Under the pieces are notes generated by a model. That model did no database searches. It had not been told where the DNA came from and worked only from the letters and a program-made list of their open reading frames with translations. Source: an uncultured Halocynthiibacter sp. (lineage in GTDB: Bacteria > Pseudomonadota > Alphaproteobacteria > Rhodobacterales > Rhodobacteraceae). From it: a DNA stretch of 64,000 nt. Below, piece after piece: positions 35,378 to 44,495 of this stretch; position 1 is the stretch's first letter; the number at the start of each line of letters is the position of its first letter. Both the position numbers and the translations under genes were made by a program. The stretch is from assembly GCA_947503035.1 (NCBI GenBank), contig CANNCD010000006.1, positions 62,001 through 126,000 of the forward strand, read 5' to 3'.

Positions 35378-36589
35378 ATGAAAACATTTTCCACCACCCG
35401 TTCCCATGAATTGCCGATCTGGCGCCGTCCGATTGCGATGTTGTTTGCGATGGCGATTGCGATGCCGATTGCGTTTTCGACGTGGCTTGCGCTTCTCAAT
35501 AACTTTGTGATCGAGGTCGCGGATTTTGACGGTGCGGACATTGGCTTGCTTCATTCCGTGCGGGAGATTCCGGGGTTTTTGGCCATTGGCGTGATCGCGG
35601 TTCTGTTGTTCATGCGCGAACAGGTGTTGATCGTCGTGTCGCTTGCCTTGTTGGGGGTTGCAACGGCGGTGACGGCGCATTTCCCTACCATGGGGGGCAT
35701 TTTGACCATCACCATGTTGTCGTCCATCGGGTTCCATTATTATGAAACCGTGAACCAGTCGTTGCAATTGCAATGGATCGCCAAGGACCGCGCGCCCCAG
35801 ATGTTGGGCTGGCTGTCAGCGGCGGCATCTGCGGCGACACTTGTGATCTACCTCGGGATCATCTCGACGTGGGAACAGCTCGGCCTTGAATACACCACCG
35901 TCTATTTGGCGACGGGCGGCGTGACGGCATTAATCGCGCTGTTCTGTTTCGTGGCCTATCCCCAGTTCGAAACCCCGAACCCGCAAACCAAAAAGCTGAT
36001 CCTGCGCAAACGCTATTGGCTCTATTATGTGCTCAACTTCTTTGCTGGTGCGCGCCGTCAGATTTTTGTGGTGTTTGCCGGTTTCATGATGGTCGAAAAG
36101 TTCGGCTATGACGTGCATGAGATCACATCGCTTTATCTGATCAACCTTGTGATCAACATGATGGCCGCCCCCTTGATGGGCAAGGCCGTGGCGCGGTTTG
36201 GTGAACGGCGCACGTTGTTGTTTGAATACGCAGGGCTTGTGCTGGTGTTTCTGGCCTATGGCGGCATCTACTTCTTTGGCTGGGGCGTTTTGATTGCGTC
36301 CGCGCTTTATGTGCTGGATCACTTGTTTTTCGCGCTGGCGCTGGCGTTGAAGACCTATTTCCAAAAGATCGCCGATCCCGCCGATATCGCGCCCACGGCC
36401 GCGGTGGCGTTTACGATCAACCACATCGCGGCGGTGTTCTTGCCGGTGCTGTTGGGCCTGTTGTGGATCGTGTCACCGGCGGCGGTGTTCATCTTTGCGG
36501 CGGCGGTGGCCTCGGGGTCGTTCCTGTTGGCGCTGTTGATCCCACGCCACCCGTCCAAAGGTAACGAAACCGTTTTCTCGCGCCCCTAG
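35378..36589 (+). CDS. Major facilitator superfamily transporter
   Basis: Inner-membrane transporter of 403 residues with about twelve hydrophobic spans arranged in two halves. The start is the ATG at 35378 (MKTFSTTRSHELPIWRR). Segments such as IGLLHSVREIPGFLAIGVIAVLLF and FFAGARRQIFVVFAGFMMV fit MFS proteins annotated as permeases of unknown substrate. It may stand alone: no enzyme gene beside it suggests a substrate. Confidence 0.82.
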   Translation: MKTFSTTRSHELPIWRRPIAMLFAMAIAMPIAFSTWLALLNNFVIEVADFDGADIGLLHSVREIPGFLAIGVIAVLLFMREQVLIVVSLALLGVATAVTAHFPTMGGILTITMLSSIGFHYYETVNQSLQLQWIAKDRAPQMLGWLSAAASAATLVIYLGIISTWEQLGLEYTTVYLATGGVTALIALFCFVAYPQFETPNPQTKKLILRKRYWLYYVLNFFAGARRQIFVVFAGFMMVEKFGYDVHEITSLYLINLVINMMAAPLMGKAVARFGERRTLLFEYAGLVLVFLAYGGIYFFGWGVLIASALYVLDHLFFALALALKTYFQKIADPADIAPTAAVAFTINHIAAVFLPVLLGLLWIVSPAAVFIFAAAVASGSFLLALLIPRHPSKGNETVFSRP

Positions 36590-36606
36590 GATTGGGCGCT
36601 GGGCCC

Positions 36607-36618
36607 CCCTATATAGGG
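36607..36618. promoter_or_regulatory. Twelve-base palindrome upstream of msrA
   Basis: CCCTATATAGGG, a perfect palindrome 25 bases before the msrA ATG. It could be an operator or contain a TATATA-type -10 element. It rests on symmetry only. Confidence 0.3.
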
Positions 36619-36643
36619 TGGGACAACACATGAGGAGATCGCC

Positions 36644-37291
36644 ATGTTCGGATTGACCAAGAAAGTGACAGAAGTGACCAAAGACACCGCCATCGCGGGG
36701 CGCGAGACGCCGATTTTGACATCCGGTGTGCATCATGTGTTTGGCAACGACATCCTTATGCCCGTCCCCGCAGGCGCAGAAGAGGCCATGTTCGGCATGG
36801 GCTGTTTCTGGGGCGTTGAACGCATGTTCTGGCAGATCCCAGGCGTGATCACCACGATGGTGGGCTATGCCGCAGGATATACCGAAAACGCGACCTACGA
36901 AGAGGTGTGTTCGGGCGCGACCGGTCACAACGAAGTGGTTCGCGTGATCTTTGATCCTTCGGTCGTGTCTTACGCCGAGCTGCTCAAGGTGTTCTGGGAA
37001 GGCCACGACCCGACCCAAGGCAATCGCCAAGGCAATGACCGCGGTACCCAATATCGCAGCGGCATCTATACGTTCTCGGATGCACAGGCCGAGGCCGCGC
37101 GCACGTCCAAGGTCGACTTCGGTCCCACTCTTTTGGCGGCGGGCTATGGCGCGATCACAACGGAAATCGAACCGGCGGGTGCGTTCTATTATGCCGAACT
37201 TTATCACCAACAATACCTGTCCAAGAACCCCGACGGGTACTGCGGCATCGGCGGCACCGGCGTGACCTGTCCCATTGGTCTGCCGACCTAG
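36644..37291 (+). CDS. msrA: Peptide-methionine (S)-S-oxide reductase MsrA
   Basis: Repairs oxidised methionine in proteins using thioredoxin. It has 215 residues, with GAGGAG 6 bases before the ATG. The catalytic Cys is in the hallmark [14 protein letters not shown] near residue 52. [18 protein letters not shown] and [21 protein letters not shown] are conserved. The C-terminal Cys residues ([12 protein letters not shown]) can act as resolving cysteines. Confidence 0.96.
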   Translation: MFGLTKKVTEVTKDTAIAGRETPILTSGVHHVFGNDILMPVPAGAEEAMFGMGCFWGVERMFWQIPGVITTMVGYAAGYTENATYEEVCSGATGHNEVVRVIFDPSVVSYAELLKVFWEGHDPTQGNRQGNDRGTQYRSGIYTFSDAQAEAARTSKVDFGPTLLAAGYGAITTEIEPAGAFYYAELYHQQYLSKNPDGYCGIGGTGVTCPIGLPT

Positions 37292-37301
37292 CAAAAACAG
37301 G

Positions 37302-37320
37302 CCAAGGCTTGACGCCTTGG
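37302..37320 (+). terminator. Hairpin after msrA
   Basis: CCAAGGC-TTGAC-GCCTTGG, a seven-pair stem 11 bases beyond the msrA stop. No T-run follows, so termination is uncertain. Confidence 0.4.
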
Positions 37321-37366
37321 TCCATGCGGCGTAGGCCTCGGACAACTTATTTACAAAGGTCCGACC

Positions 37367-38233
37367 ATGCCCACATATACCGCCCTGACCACGATGAAGT
37401 CCAAAAACAACGCCCAACCTTTGGCGGATGCGATGGAAAACATGACGCCCGAACCATACGGCGTCGGCGTGTTTGAGATCGAAGACGGGTCCGGCCTGTG
37501 GGAAGTGGGTGGTTATTTCACCGAGGAACCAGACGCGGCGGGTCTTGCCCTGTTGCAGACCATGTTCGACACCAATCCGTTTGTCGTGTCCGAGGTTCCG
37601 GATATCGATTGGGTCGCCCATGTGAAACGCGAATTGCCACCGGTCGAGGCAGGGCGGTTCTTTGTTTACGGTAGCCACGACGCGGCGGACCTTCCTGAAA
37701 ACAAAATCGGCCTATTGATCGAAGCGGCCATGGCATTCGGCACCGGCCACCACGGCACGACGCTTGGTTGCCTTCGTGCACTTGATACCTTGGCCAATGA
37801 CGGTTTCGTGGGCGAAAACGTGGCGGACATCGGTTGTGGCACCGCGGTTCTGGGCATGGCTGCGGCGAAAATCTGGCCGAACCCCGTTGTCGCAAGCGAT
37901 ATCGACGAGGTCGCCGTGGCCGTTGCGGAAACCAATGTGATCGCTAATGACATGCAGGGCCGCGTCACCTGTCTTGAGGCGGCCGGCTTTGGCCATCCCG
38001 ATCTTTTGGCCAAGGCGCCATATGATTTGGTCTTCGCGAATATCCTCAAGGGGCCGCTTGTGGCGCTTGCACCGGATATGGCCGCGAATATCGGAAAAGA
38101 TGGATATGCGATTCTTTCGGGGATTCTTAACGAACAAGCGGACGACGTAATCGCCGTTTATATCGAGAATGGATTTAATCTTGTCAAAAGGGACGAGATT
38201 GTTGACTGGACGACCCTAACATTACGCCGTTAA
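37367..38233 (+). CDS. prmA: Ribosomal protein L11 methyltransferase
   Basis: S-adenosylmethionine-dependent methyltransferase that modifies ribosomal protein L11. It has 288 residues. The N-terminal substrate-recognition part is followed by the Rossmann core: motif I DIGCGTAVLGMAAAKIW, and motif II ASDIDEVAVAVAETNV. The catalytic-region motif DLVFANILKGPLVALAPDMA is typical of PrmA. AFGTGHHGTTLGCLRAL is the conserved pre-motif. Confidence 0.92.
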   Translation: MPTYTALTTMKSKNNAQPLADAMENMTPEPYGVGVFEIEDGSGLWEVGGYFTEEPDAAGLALLQTMFDTNPFVVSEVPDIDWVAHVKRELPPVEAGRFFVYGSHDAADLPENKIGLLIEAAMAFGTGHHGTTLGCLRALDTLANDGFVGENVADIGCGTAVLGMAAAKIWPNPVVASDIDEVAVAVAETNVIANDMQGRVTCLEAAGFGHPDLLAKAPYDLVFANILKGPLVALAPDMAANIGKDGYAILSGILNEQADDVIAVYIENGFNLVKRDEIVDWTTLTLRR

Positions 38234-38333
38234 CCCTGTAAAACATGGGTTAAACACAGTTTTGTTTGAAATAAGGCAAAATTGTAGCTAACCTGTTCAT
38301 ACGTTGGTGGGGGCCAGTGTATGAGGCCATGTT

Positions 38334-38684
38334 ATGGCATATTATGGATTTAAAGACTTTGATCGTCGTATTGGACGTATCGAAAAACGTCGTCGGAAAA
38401 TCTCCGGCGGCTATGTGCATCGCGTAAGCCGCGATGGTCTTGTGGTTTTGAAGCCGCGCTCATCCTATCGGTTCCCGTTTAAGGGGATCGTTCTTACTCT
38501 TGCTGGCCTATTCGTATTGAAGGCGTTTCTGGTATTCTCCCTTGGCGAGACACTCTATCAAGATCGCGTGACGAAGCTGTCCGAAGGCACGTCATTCGAA
38601 GCGATAGGGGCCAAGGTGATGACCCTTGATCCGGTAACAGAAGCCCTTCACGACGTGTTCCGCAAGGCTGCGGACTACGTTTAG
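38334..38684 (+). CDS. Small single-span membrane protein (unknown)
   Basis: A 116-residue protein with a basic N-terminal region (RRIGRIEKRRRKISGGYVHR), one hydrophobic span near residues 47-66 (GIVLTLAGLFVLKAFLVFSLG), and a short C-terminal domain, probably periplasmic. GAGG lies 7 bases before the ATG. No family recognised. It precedes ruvC, but two hairpins lie between them, so it is probably a separate transcript. Confidence 0.7.
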   Translation: MAYYGFKDFDRRIGRIEKRRRKISGGYVHRVSRDGLVVLKPRSSYRFPFKGIVLTLAGLFVLKAFLVFSLGETLYQDRVTKLSEGTSFEAIGAKVMTLDPVTEALHDVFRKAADYV

Positions 38685-38708
38685 AGCTAGCCGAATGTGA
38701 TGGTTCGG

Positions 38709-38750
38709 ACGAAACGCGGGCTTTGCCATTGGCAAATGTTCGCGTTTCGT
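38709..38750. repeat. Nested inverted repeat upstream of ruvC
   Basis: Ten-base arms ACGAAACGCG/CGCGTTTCGT enclose a second dyad TTTGCC-ATT-GGCAAA. It follows the small membrane-protein gene by 24 bases and may terminate it. Confidence 0.6.
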
Positions 38751-38754
38751 GCTA

Positions 38755-38774
38755 GTTCTGTTTCAAAACAGAAC
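38755..38774. promoter_or_regulatory. Palindrome just upstream of the ruvC ribosome site
   Basis: Nine-base arms GTTCTGTTT-CA-AAACAGAAC, 14 bases before the ruvC ATG. It is a candidate operator or mRNA hairpin. It does not match the alphaproteobacterial LexA pattern GTTC-N7-GTTC. Confidence 0.45.
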
Positions 38775-38788
38775 AAAGCGAGAGCAGC

Positions 38789-39295
38789 ATGCGTATTTTG
38801 GGTATCGATCCCGGTTTGCGAAATATGGGGTGGGGTGTCATCGACGCCCAAGGCACCCGTCTTTCTTATATCGCCAGTGGCGTTGTCCACTCTGAAGGCA
38901 AGGAATTGCCGGAACGGTTGTTGTCCTTGCATCGGCAACTGACCGACGTTTTGCGCGAATACAAACCCGAAACCGCGGCTGTTGAAAAAACCTTTGTGAA
39001 CAAAGATGGTGTTGGGACCCTGAAACTGGGCCAAGCGCGCGGTATTGCGTTGCTGGTGCCGGCGCAGGCCGGTTTGACCGTGGGCGAATATGCCCCGAAT
39101 GAGGTCAAGAAAACCGTCGTGGGTGTGGGGCACGCCGATAAGGTGCAGGTCCAACATATGGTCAAGATGCAGCTCCCAAGTGCCGAATTCAAATCCGCCG
39201 ATGCGGCCGATGCCTTGGCGATTGCGATCACCCATGCCTATAAAGGGCAAGCAAATGACAGATACAAAGCAGCACTACAGGCGGCAGGCGTATGA
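38789..39295 (+). CDS. ruvC: Holliday junction endonuclease RuvC
   Basis: Cuts Holliday junctions during recombination repair. It has 168 residues. The acidic active site is visible: Asp in [15 protein letters not shown] near residue 7, Glu in [11 protein letters not shown] near 67, and two Asp in [15 protein letters not shown] near 139-142. The stop overlaps the ruvA start (ATGA). Confidence 0.97.
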   Translation: MRILGIDPGLRNMGWGVIDAQGTRLSYIASGVVHSEGKELPERLLSLHRQLTDVLREYKPETAAVEKTFVNKDGVGTLKLGQARGIALLVPAQAGLTVGEYAPNEVKKTVVGVGHADKVQVQHMVKMQLPSAEFKSADAADALAIAITHAYKGQANDRYKAALQAAGV

Positions 39296-39975
39296 TTGGT
39301 AAGATTTCCGGAATTGTAGACTACAAATCGACAGACCACGTTTTGATCGATGTGCGCGGCGTTGGATATATCGTTTATGTCTCCGAACGCACCCGCGCCA
39401 TGATCCCCAACGCGGGCGAGGCGGTGGCCTTGTACACAGAACACGTCGTGCGTCAGGACTTGATGCAATTGTTTGGCTTTCCGACGCTGGTTGAAAAGGA
39501 ATGGCACAGGTTGCTGACCTCGGTGCAAGGGGTCGGATCCAAGGCGGCGATGGCGATCATGGGCGCGTTGGGTGCCGATGGAGTCAGCCGTGCGATTGCG
39601 ATTGGCGATTGGGGCGCGGTAAAGGCGGCGCAGGGGGTTGGACCCAAACTTGCACAACGTGTCGTGAATGAATTGAAAGACAAGGCGCCGGCTGTGATGG
39701 CCATGGGGGGCGATGCCCATGACGCCCTCGAGGCGGACGTGATTGACGACGGTGATGTGCCGGCCCCTGCGCCGAAACCGAAAAAGACCGCGAAACAATC
39801 CAAGGCCGCCGGAAATGCAGCTGCGCAGGCCGACGCACTCAGCGCGCTTAGCAATCTTGGCTATGGCCCCAGCGAAGCCGCGAGTGCCGTTGCCACCGCC
39901 GCTGGTGATCATGACGGGGCGGATACGTCTACGTTGATCCGCGAGGCTCTGAAATTGCTCGCGCCAAAGGGATAG
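39292..39975 (+). CDS. ruvA: Holliday junction branch migration protein RuvA
   Basis: Tetrameric junction-binding partner of RuvB. It has 227 residues, slightly longer than the usual near-205 because of an Ala/Pro/Lys-rich linker ([19 protein letters not shown]). The N-terminal OB fold starts [12 protein letters not shown]. Helix-hairpin-helix motifs are [17 protein letters not shown] and [18 protein letters not shown]. The C-terminal domain III ([20 protein letters not shown]) contacts RuvB. Confidence 0.97.
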   Translation: MIGKISGIVDYKSTDHVLIDVRGVGYIVYVSERTRAMIPNAGEAVALYTEHVVRQDLMQLFGFPTLVEKEWHRLLTSVQGVGSKAAMAIMGALGADGVSRAIAIGDWGAVKAAQGVGPKLAQRVVNELKDKAPAVMAMGGDAHDALEADVIDDGDVPAPAPKPKKTAKQSKAAGNAAAQADALSALSNLGYGPSEAASAVATAAGDHDGADTSTLIREALKLLAPKG

Positions 39976-39978
39976 ACC

Positions 39979-41010
39979 ATGATTGATGCCGATCCCGACC
40001 TACGTCCCGAGGCAAAATCCGGCGACCACGACCGTGCGCTGCGTCCGCAGGGCCTGAATGAATTTATCGGCCAAGAGGACGCGCGCGCCAACCTGCGGGT
40101 CTTTATCGAAAGCGCCAAACAGCGTGGCGAGGCGATGGATCACGTGTTGTTCCACGGCCCGCCCGGTTTGGGGAAAACGACCCTGGCCCAGATCATGGCG
40201 CGCGAACTTGGCGTGAATTTTCGCATGACGTCCGGCCCTGTCTTGGCCAAGGCCGGTGACCTTGCCGCGATCCTAACCAACCTTGAGGCGCGCGATGTCC
40301 TGTTCATCGACGAAATCCACCGTCTTAATCCCGCAGTCGAAGAGGTGCTCTATCCCGCGCTTGAGGATTTTGAGCTCGACCTTGTGATCGGCGAAGGCCC
40401 CGCCGCGCGTACCGTTCGGATTGAACTTCAGCCATTCACGCTTGTCGGTGCGACCACGCGTTTGGGCCTTTTGACCACGCCGCTGCGCGATCGGTTTGGC
40501 ATCCCGACACGTCTGCAATTCTACACAATCGCCGAGCTCCATGAAATCGTAACCCGTGGCGCGCGTTTGTTGAACATCCCCTGTGATCCCGATGGCGCCC
40601 ATGAAATCGCCCGTCGGTCCCGTGGCACGCCGCGTATTGCGGGGCGATTGCTGCGGCGTGTTGTCGATTTCGCGCTGGTCGACGGGGATGGACGGATTAC
40701 GAAAGAAATCGCCGATAGCTCGCTCACGCGGCTTGGGGTGGATCACCTTGGGCTTGATGGGGCGGATCGTCGGTACCTGACGCAAATCGCCGAGAATTAC
40801 GGCGGTGGCCCCGTCGGCATCGAAACCATGAGCGCCGCGCTTTCCGAAAGCCGTGACGCGCTTGAAGAGGTGATCGAGCCGTATCTGTTGCAACAGGGAT
40901 TGCTGCAACGCACGCCGCGCGGACGGATGTTGGCGGCCAAGGCATGGACCCATCTGGGTCTGACCGCGCCGCGTGTCGTGGGACAGGACGATATGTTCGA
41001 CGAAGGTTGA
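39979..41010 (+). CDS. ruvB: Holliday junction helicase RuvB
   Basis: AAA+ hexameric motor for branch migration. It has 343 residues. Walker A is [17 protein letters not shown], Walker [17 protein letters not shown], and sensor 1 lies in [20 protein letters not shown]. The winged-helix C-terminus is present ([19 protein letters not shown]). It begins 3 bases after ruvA. Confidence 0.98.
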   Translation: MIDADPDLRPEAKSGDHDRALRPQGLNEFIGQEDARANLRVFIESAKQRGEAMDHVLFHGPPGLGKTTLAQIMARELGVNFRMTSGPVLAKAGDLAAILTNLEARDVLFIDEIHRLNPAVEEVLYPALEDFELDLVIGEGPAARTVRIELQPFTLVGATTRLGLLTTPLRDRFGIPTRLQFYTIAELHEIVTRGARLLNIPCDPDGAHEIARRSRGTPRIAGRLLRRVVDFALVDGDGRITKEIADSSLTRLGVDHLGLDGADRRYLTQIAENYGGGPVGIETMSAALSESRDALEEVIEPYLLQQGLLQRTPRGRMLAAKAWTHLGLTAPRVVGQDDMFDEG

Positions 41011-41061
41011 ACCGCGCCTCGCAACGGTTTATGCCAGCGCCATCAATTGACGGAACGCACC

Positions 41062-41694
41062 ATGATGACACCTGCCGAAATCGAAAAAATGTTCACCCGC
41101 GCCGATGGCACCTATGGGTTTGCCCGCTGGGGCCGCCCGATTGTGCCGGTGGTGTTTGGCGTTGACGAGGCCACATTGGGTGTCGTCAAAGGCGCCGCCG
41201 AGGCCGTCTGTACCCTTGCGGGTCATACGATGGACGAACTCGATAGCGAACTTGGCAGCAACATGATGGTGTTCTTCATGCGCGACTGGGCCGAGTTGGC
41301 CGAGACGCCCAAACTGGACGAATTGATCCCCGAATTGGCGACCCTTGTGCCCCGCCTTCAGGCGGCGGATGCGACCCAGTATCGCATTTTCCGGTTTGAC
41401 AAGGACAACGCCATTCAGGCCTGTTTCATGTTCATCCGCATGACCGACGAGATGCTTGATATGCCCGCCGACACATTGGCGTTGGGGCAGATGGTGCAGT
41501 CAATCGTTACATGGGGCGATGGCGCGTTTTCGACGCAGTCCCCGTTGGCGATTTTCCCTGACACGGGTGCGTTGATCCTTCGTCCAGAAATCGCAGAGCT
41601 GATCCGCGCGGCCTATGATCCCATCATGCCGGTGGCGGCGGATGATGCGTCCCACGCGCTTCGTCTGTTTGCACGGATGGGCACGCTCGAATGA
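41062..41694 (+). CDS. Conserved protein of unknown function between ruvB and ybgC
   Basis: About 210 residues from the ATG at 41062; a TTG 15 bases earlier is also possible. It is soluble and has no signal peptide. Features: an N-terminal TPAEIEKMFTRADGTYGFARWGRPIVPVVFG, a middle SNMMVFFMRDWAELAETPKLDEL, and a C-terminal FARMGTLE. It resembles unnamed proteins kept at this place in Rhodobacterales genomes. The stop overlaps the ybgC start (ATGA). Confidence 0.75.
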   Translation: MMTPAEIEKMFTRADGTYGFARWGRPIVPVVFGVDEATLGVVKGAAEAVCTLAGHTMDELDSELGSNMMVFFMRDWAELAETPKLDELIPELATLVPRLQAADATQYRIFRFDKDNAIQACFMFIRMTDEMLDMPADTLALGQMVQSIVTWGDGAFSTQSPLAIFPDTGALILRPEIAELIRAAYDPIMPVAADDASHALRLFARMGTLE

Positions 41695-42077
41695 CCCATC
41701 ATTTCCCCGTTCGCGTCTATTATGAGGACACCGATTTCGGCGGGGTGGTGTATTACGCCAATTACCTCAAGTTCATCGAACGCGCCCGCACCGAGATGCT
41801 GCGCGAGGTGGGGATTGATCAGGTTGCGTTGAAATCCGAAGGGGTTGTGTTCGTCGTGCGCCGGCTTGAGGCGGATTACACCGGCGCGGCGAAATTCGAT
41901 GACATGCTCGACGTGGTCACCACCGTCGATGATATCGGCGGTGCGCGCATCATCCTGCGCCAAGAGGTGCGCCGCGATGATGCCGTTCTGTTTACCGCGA
42001 TCGTCACCCTTGCGGCGATGAATGACACGGGTCGCCCCGCGCGGTTACCGGCAATTTTGCGTGAACGCCTGCGATAA
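41691..42077 (+). CDS. ybgC: Tol-Pal-associated acyl-CoA thioesterase
   Basis: Hotdog-fold thioesterase, 128 residues. The active-site motif YYEDTDFGGVVYYANYLKF near residues 9-27 holds the catalytic Asp. It hydrolyses short acyl-CoA or acyl-ACP and is coupled to phospholipid metabolism near the Tol-Pal complex. It lies 132 bases before tolQ, the usual order. Confidence 0.94.
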   Translation: MTHHFPVRVYYEDTDFGGVVYYANYLKFIERARTEMLREVGIDQVALKSEGVVFVVRRLEADYTGAAKFDDMLDVVTTVDDIGGARIILRQEVRRDDAVLFTAIVTLAAMNDTGRPARLPAILRERLR

Positions 42078-42209
42078 TCCGCCCTTTTTCGCAAAATGAC
42101 GCGCAAATGTTGGCATTCCCCCTGATAATCCGTTACTGATCTATCTAAATAGAGCCAAAACAGGCCAAACAGGCGGGCGCACGCGCCCTTATTAGATAGA
42201 GCAGGACCG

Positions 42210-42905
42210 ATGGAAGTAGAAACACTTGCCCTCGCACATGAGATCGATTTCTCTTTTTGGGCGCTTTTTGCGCGTGCAACCCTTGTCGTAAAACTTGTCA
42301 TGATCATGTTGATCGCTGCGTCCTTCTGGGCTTGGGCGATTATCGTGCAGAACATCATCCTTTATCGCAAAACCCGCACCGAAGCGGCGATGTTCGATCG
42401 CGCGTTCTGGTCTGGTGAGCCCTTGGATGAATTGTATGACCAAATTGGTGCGGCCCCCACGGGTGGTGCCGAAAAGGTATTCGTCGCGGGCATGACCGAA
42501 TGGCGACGCAGCCACCGCGAAGACGGTGGTTTGATCGCAGGTGCCGCCGCACGTATCGACCGTTCCATGGATGTGGCGATTGCCAAAGAATCCGAAACCC
42601 TGACCGCGGGGCACTCTTTCCTTGCGACGGTTGGTTCTACCGCGCCGTTTGTTGGTTTGTTCGGCACCGTTTGGGGCATCATGAACGCGTTCATCGAAAT
42701 TGCTGCGCAGCAAAACACCAACTTGGCCGTTGTGGCCCCCGGTATCGCCGAGGCGTTGCTGGCAACCGGTCTTGGACTTTTGGCGGCGATCCCTGCCGTT
42801 GTGTTTTACAACAAACTATCCGCTGACAGCGACCGTATCCTGTCTGGCTATGAGGCCTTTGCAGACGAATTTTCCACCATCCTAAGCCGTCAGTTGGACA
42901 GCTGA
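42210..42905 (+). CDS. tolQ: TolQ, Tol-Pal motor subunit
   Basis: Inner-membrane MotA/ExbB-family stator using the proton-motive force for outer-membrane constriction at division. It has 231 residues and three spans (SFWALFARATLVVKLVMIMLIAASFWAW; FLATVGSTAPFVGLFGTVWGIMN; AEALLATGLGLLAAIPAVVFYNK), each listed piecewise here as family landmarks. The tolR start follows one base after the stop. A promoter is likely in the preceding 132 bases. Confidence 0.96.
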   Translation: MEVETLALAHEIDFSFWALFARATLVVKLVMIMLIAASFWAWAIIVQNIILYRKTRTEAAMFDRAFWSGEPLDELYDQIGAAPTGGAEKVFVAGMTEWRRSHREDGGLIAGAAARIDRSMDVAIAKESETLTAGHSFLATVGSTAPFVGLFGTVWGIMNAFIEIAAQQNTNLAVVAPGIAEALLATGLGLLAAIPAVVFYNKLSADSDRILSGYEAFADEFSTILSRQLDS

Positions 42906-42906
42906 T

Positions 42907-43380
42907 ATGGGCGCGGGTGTGATCCAAAAATCAGGCGGGGGCGGTCGTCGCCGTCGTCGCGGTGGCCGCTCGGCGGCGATGTCCGAAATTAACGTGACGC
43001 CGTTCGTGGATGTGATGTTGGTGTTGTTGATCATCTTTATGGTGGCCGCACCGTTGTTGACGGTGGGTGTTCCAGTTGAATTGCCGAAAACCGCCGCGGG
43101 CGCATTGCCAAGCGAGGCAGAAGAGCCCCTCACCATCACCTTGGCCGCCGATGGCCGCGTGGTGTTGATGGAAACCGAGGTCGAACAGGCCACTTTGATC
43201 AACCAATTGCGCGCGATTGCCGCCGAACGCGAAAGCCAAAAGGTCTATATCCGTGCCGATGGGGCCATCCCATACGAGGCGGTTGTGACTGTTATGGGCG
43301 CGCTCAATGCGGCTGGCTTTAATGACATTGGATTGGTGACCGACACTGGTGGACCGGCCCTTGCGGGGCAGGACGGCTAG
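42907..43380 (+). CDS. tolR: TolR, Tol-Pal motor subunit
   Basis: ExbD-family partner of TolQ. It has 157 residues. A Gly/Arg-rich N-terminus precedes SEINVTPFVDVMLVLLIIFM, where the conserved Asp at about residue 36 is the proton-carrying residue in the single span. The rest is a periplasmic domain with SQKVYIRADGAIPYEAVVTVM. It is coupled to tolQ and tolA by gaps of 1-2 bases. Confidence 0.96.
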   Translation: MGAGVIQKSGGGGRRRRRGGRSAAMSEINVTPFVDVMLVLLIIFMVAAPLLTVGVPVELPKTAAGALPSEAEEPLTITLAADGRVVLMETEVEQATLINQLRAIAAERESQKVYIRADGAIPYEAVVTVMGALNAAGFNDIGLVTDTGGPALAGQDG

Positions 43381-43382
43381 GG

Positions 43383-44495
43383 ATGCGGACCGGCACCTAT
43401 ATATCTGGGATTGGGCACGCTGGCCTGATCACTGTGCTGTTGTTTGGCGGCATGTTTCAGACCGAAGACGAACGCCCACCAGAGGACGTGTCGCAGTTCT
43501 CACTGCTGTCTGAGGCGCAATTCGCGGAATTGCGTTCGCCAGAAACCAGCCCTGATGCGACATCCGATGCGCCAAGCGTCGAAGCACCCGAACCCGCCGA
43601 AACACCGGTTGAACCGACGCCGGACACGGAACCAACCGTGTCTTCGCCTGTGCCGCAGCCGCGCCCCGTTGAACAGGATCCCGCGCCGACGCCGCCCGAA
43701 CCCACACCCGTGGTCGAGGCCCAAGTCGTGCCACCCGTTGAACCCGAAGCGCCCGACACCCCCGTCGAAACCGAACCACCCGCGCCAAGCGATATCGACC
43801 GCGTGGCCCCCGTTCCGGTCGCCCCAAGCGAACCCGAATTGGACGTCGCCGACGTGGCCGTTGACGCGACCAGCCCAACCCCAAGCGAGACACCCGATCC
43901 GGTTGATGAAACTCCTGCCGCCCCCGAGGCCGCGGTGACCATCGTTCAGCCCGAGGTAAACATTATCGAGGTCCCAGCGCCAACCGCAAGCGCGCCGAGC
44001 CGCACACGCGTGCCAACCGCGCGCCCTGCGAACCTGCGCCTGACGACACCAGAACCGGCAGAACCCGAAACCGCGCCGTCACAGCTTGATATCCTCGCCG
44101 CCCTGACCGAGGCCCAAGCCGACGACGATGCCGCCCCCGAGGCCGCAGGCCAATCCGCGCCAAGCAACGCCGCCGTTGGCCCGCCCTTGACCGGCGGCGA
44201 ACGCGATGCGCTTCGGGTCGCGATCTCAAGCTGTTGGAACATCGGCACGTCCTCGACCGAGGCCCAACGCACCACCGTGGTCGTCGGCATGGACATGACC
44301 CCCGAGGCCAAGCCGTCCAACATTCGTTTGGTTTCGTCCAACGGATCAACGGAATCGGCAACCAATATCGCCTATGAGGCCGCACGCCGCGCGATCCTTC
44401 GGTGCCAATCAAAAATTGATTTGCCCGCAGAAAAATACGAGACTTGGCGCGAAATCGAAATCACTTTCAATCCTGAAAACATGAGACTCAGATGA
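43383..44495 (+). CDS. tolA: TolA, cell-envelope spanning protein
   Basis: Links the TolQR motor to Pal. It has 370 residues. One N-terminal membrane segment ([19 protein letters not shown]) is followed by a long Pro/Glu/Ala-rich linker (residues about 35-230) and a C-terminal globular domain ([18 protein letters not shown] to the end). In enterobacteria the linker is helical and Ala/Lys rich; here it is Pro/Glu rich, common in this order. The stop overlaps tolB (ATGA). Confidence 0.9.
   Translation: MRTGTYISGIGHAGLITVLLFGGMFQTEDERPPEDVSQFSLLSEAQFAELRSPETSPDATSDAPSVEAPEPAETPVEPTPDTEPTVSSPVPQPRPVEQDPAPTPPEPTPVVEAQVVPPVEPEAPDTPVETEPPAPSDIDRVAPVPVAPSEPELDVADVAVDATSPTPSETPDPVDETPAAPEAAVTIVQPEVNIIEVPAPTASAPSRTRVPTARPANLRLTTPEPAEPETAPSQLDILAALTEAQADDDAAPEAAGQSAPSNAAVGPPLTGGERDALRVAISSCWNIGTSSTEAQRTTVVVGMDMTPEAKPSNIRLVSSNGSTESATNIAYEAARRAILRCQSKIDLPAEKYETWREIEITFNPENMRLR

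Noticed and set aside
35138-35773. Antisense frame spanning the end of the 170-aa gene and the MFS gene start
   Set aside because: Composition is His/Arg/Gln-rich without a domain, typical of an antisense shadow.
38755-38774. LexA (SOS) box before ruvC
   Set aside because: The alphaproteobacterial pattern GTTC-N7-GTTC is matched only with mismatches, and CTGT-N8-ACAG of gamma-proteobacteria is off by two bases.
43600-44060. Low-complexity Pro/Glu/Ala stretch as a mobile or foreign insert
   Set aside because: It is the linker of TolA, and both flanks are in the same frame with the expected terminal domains.
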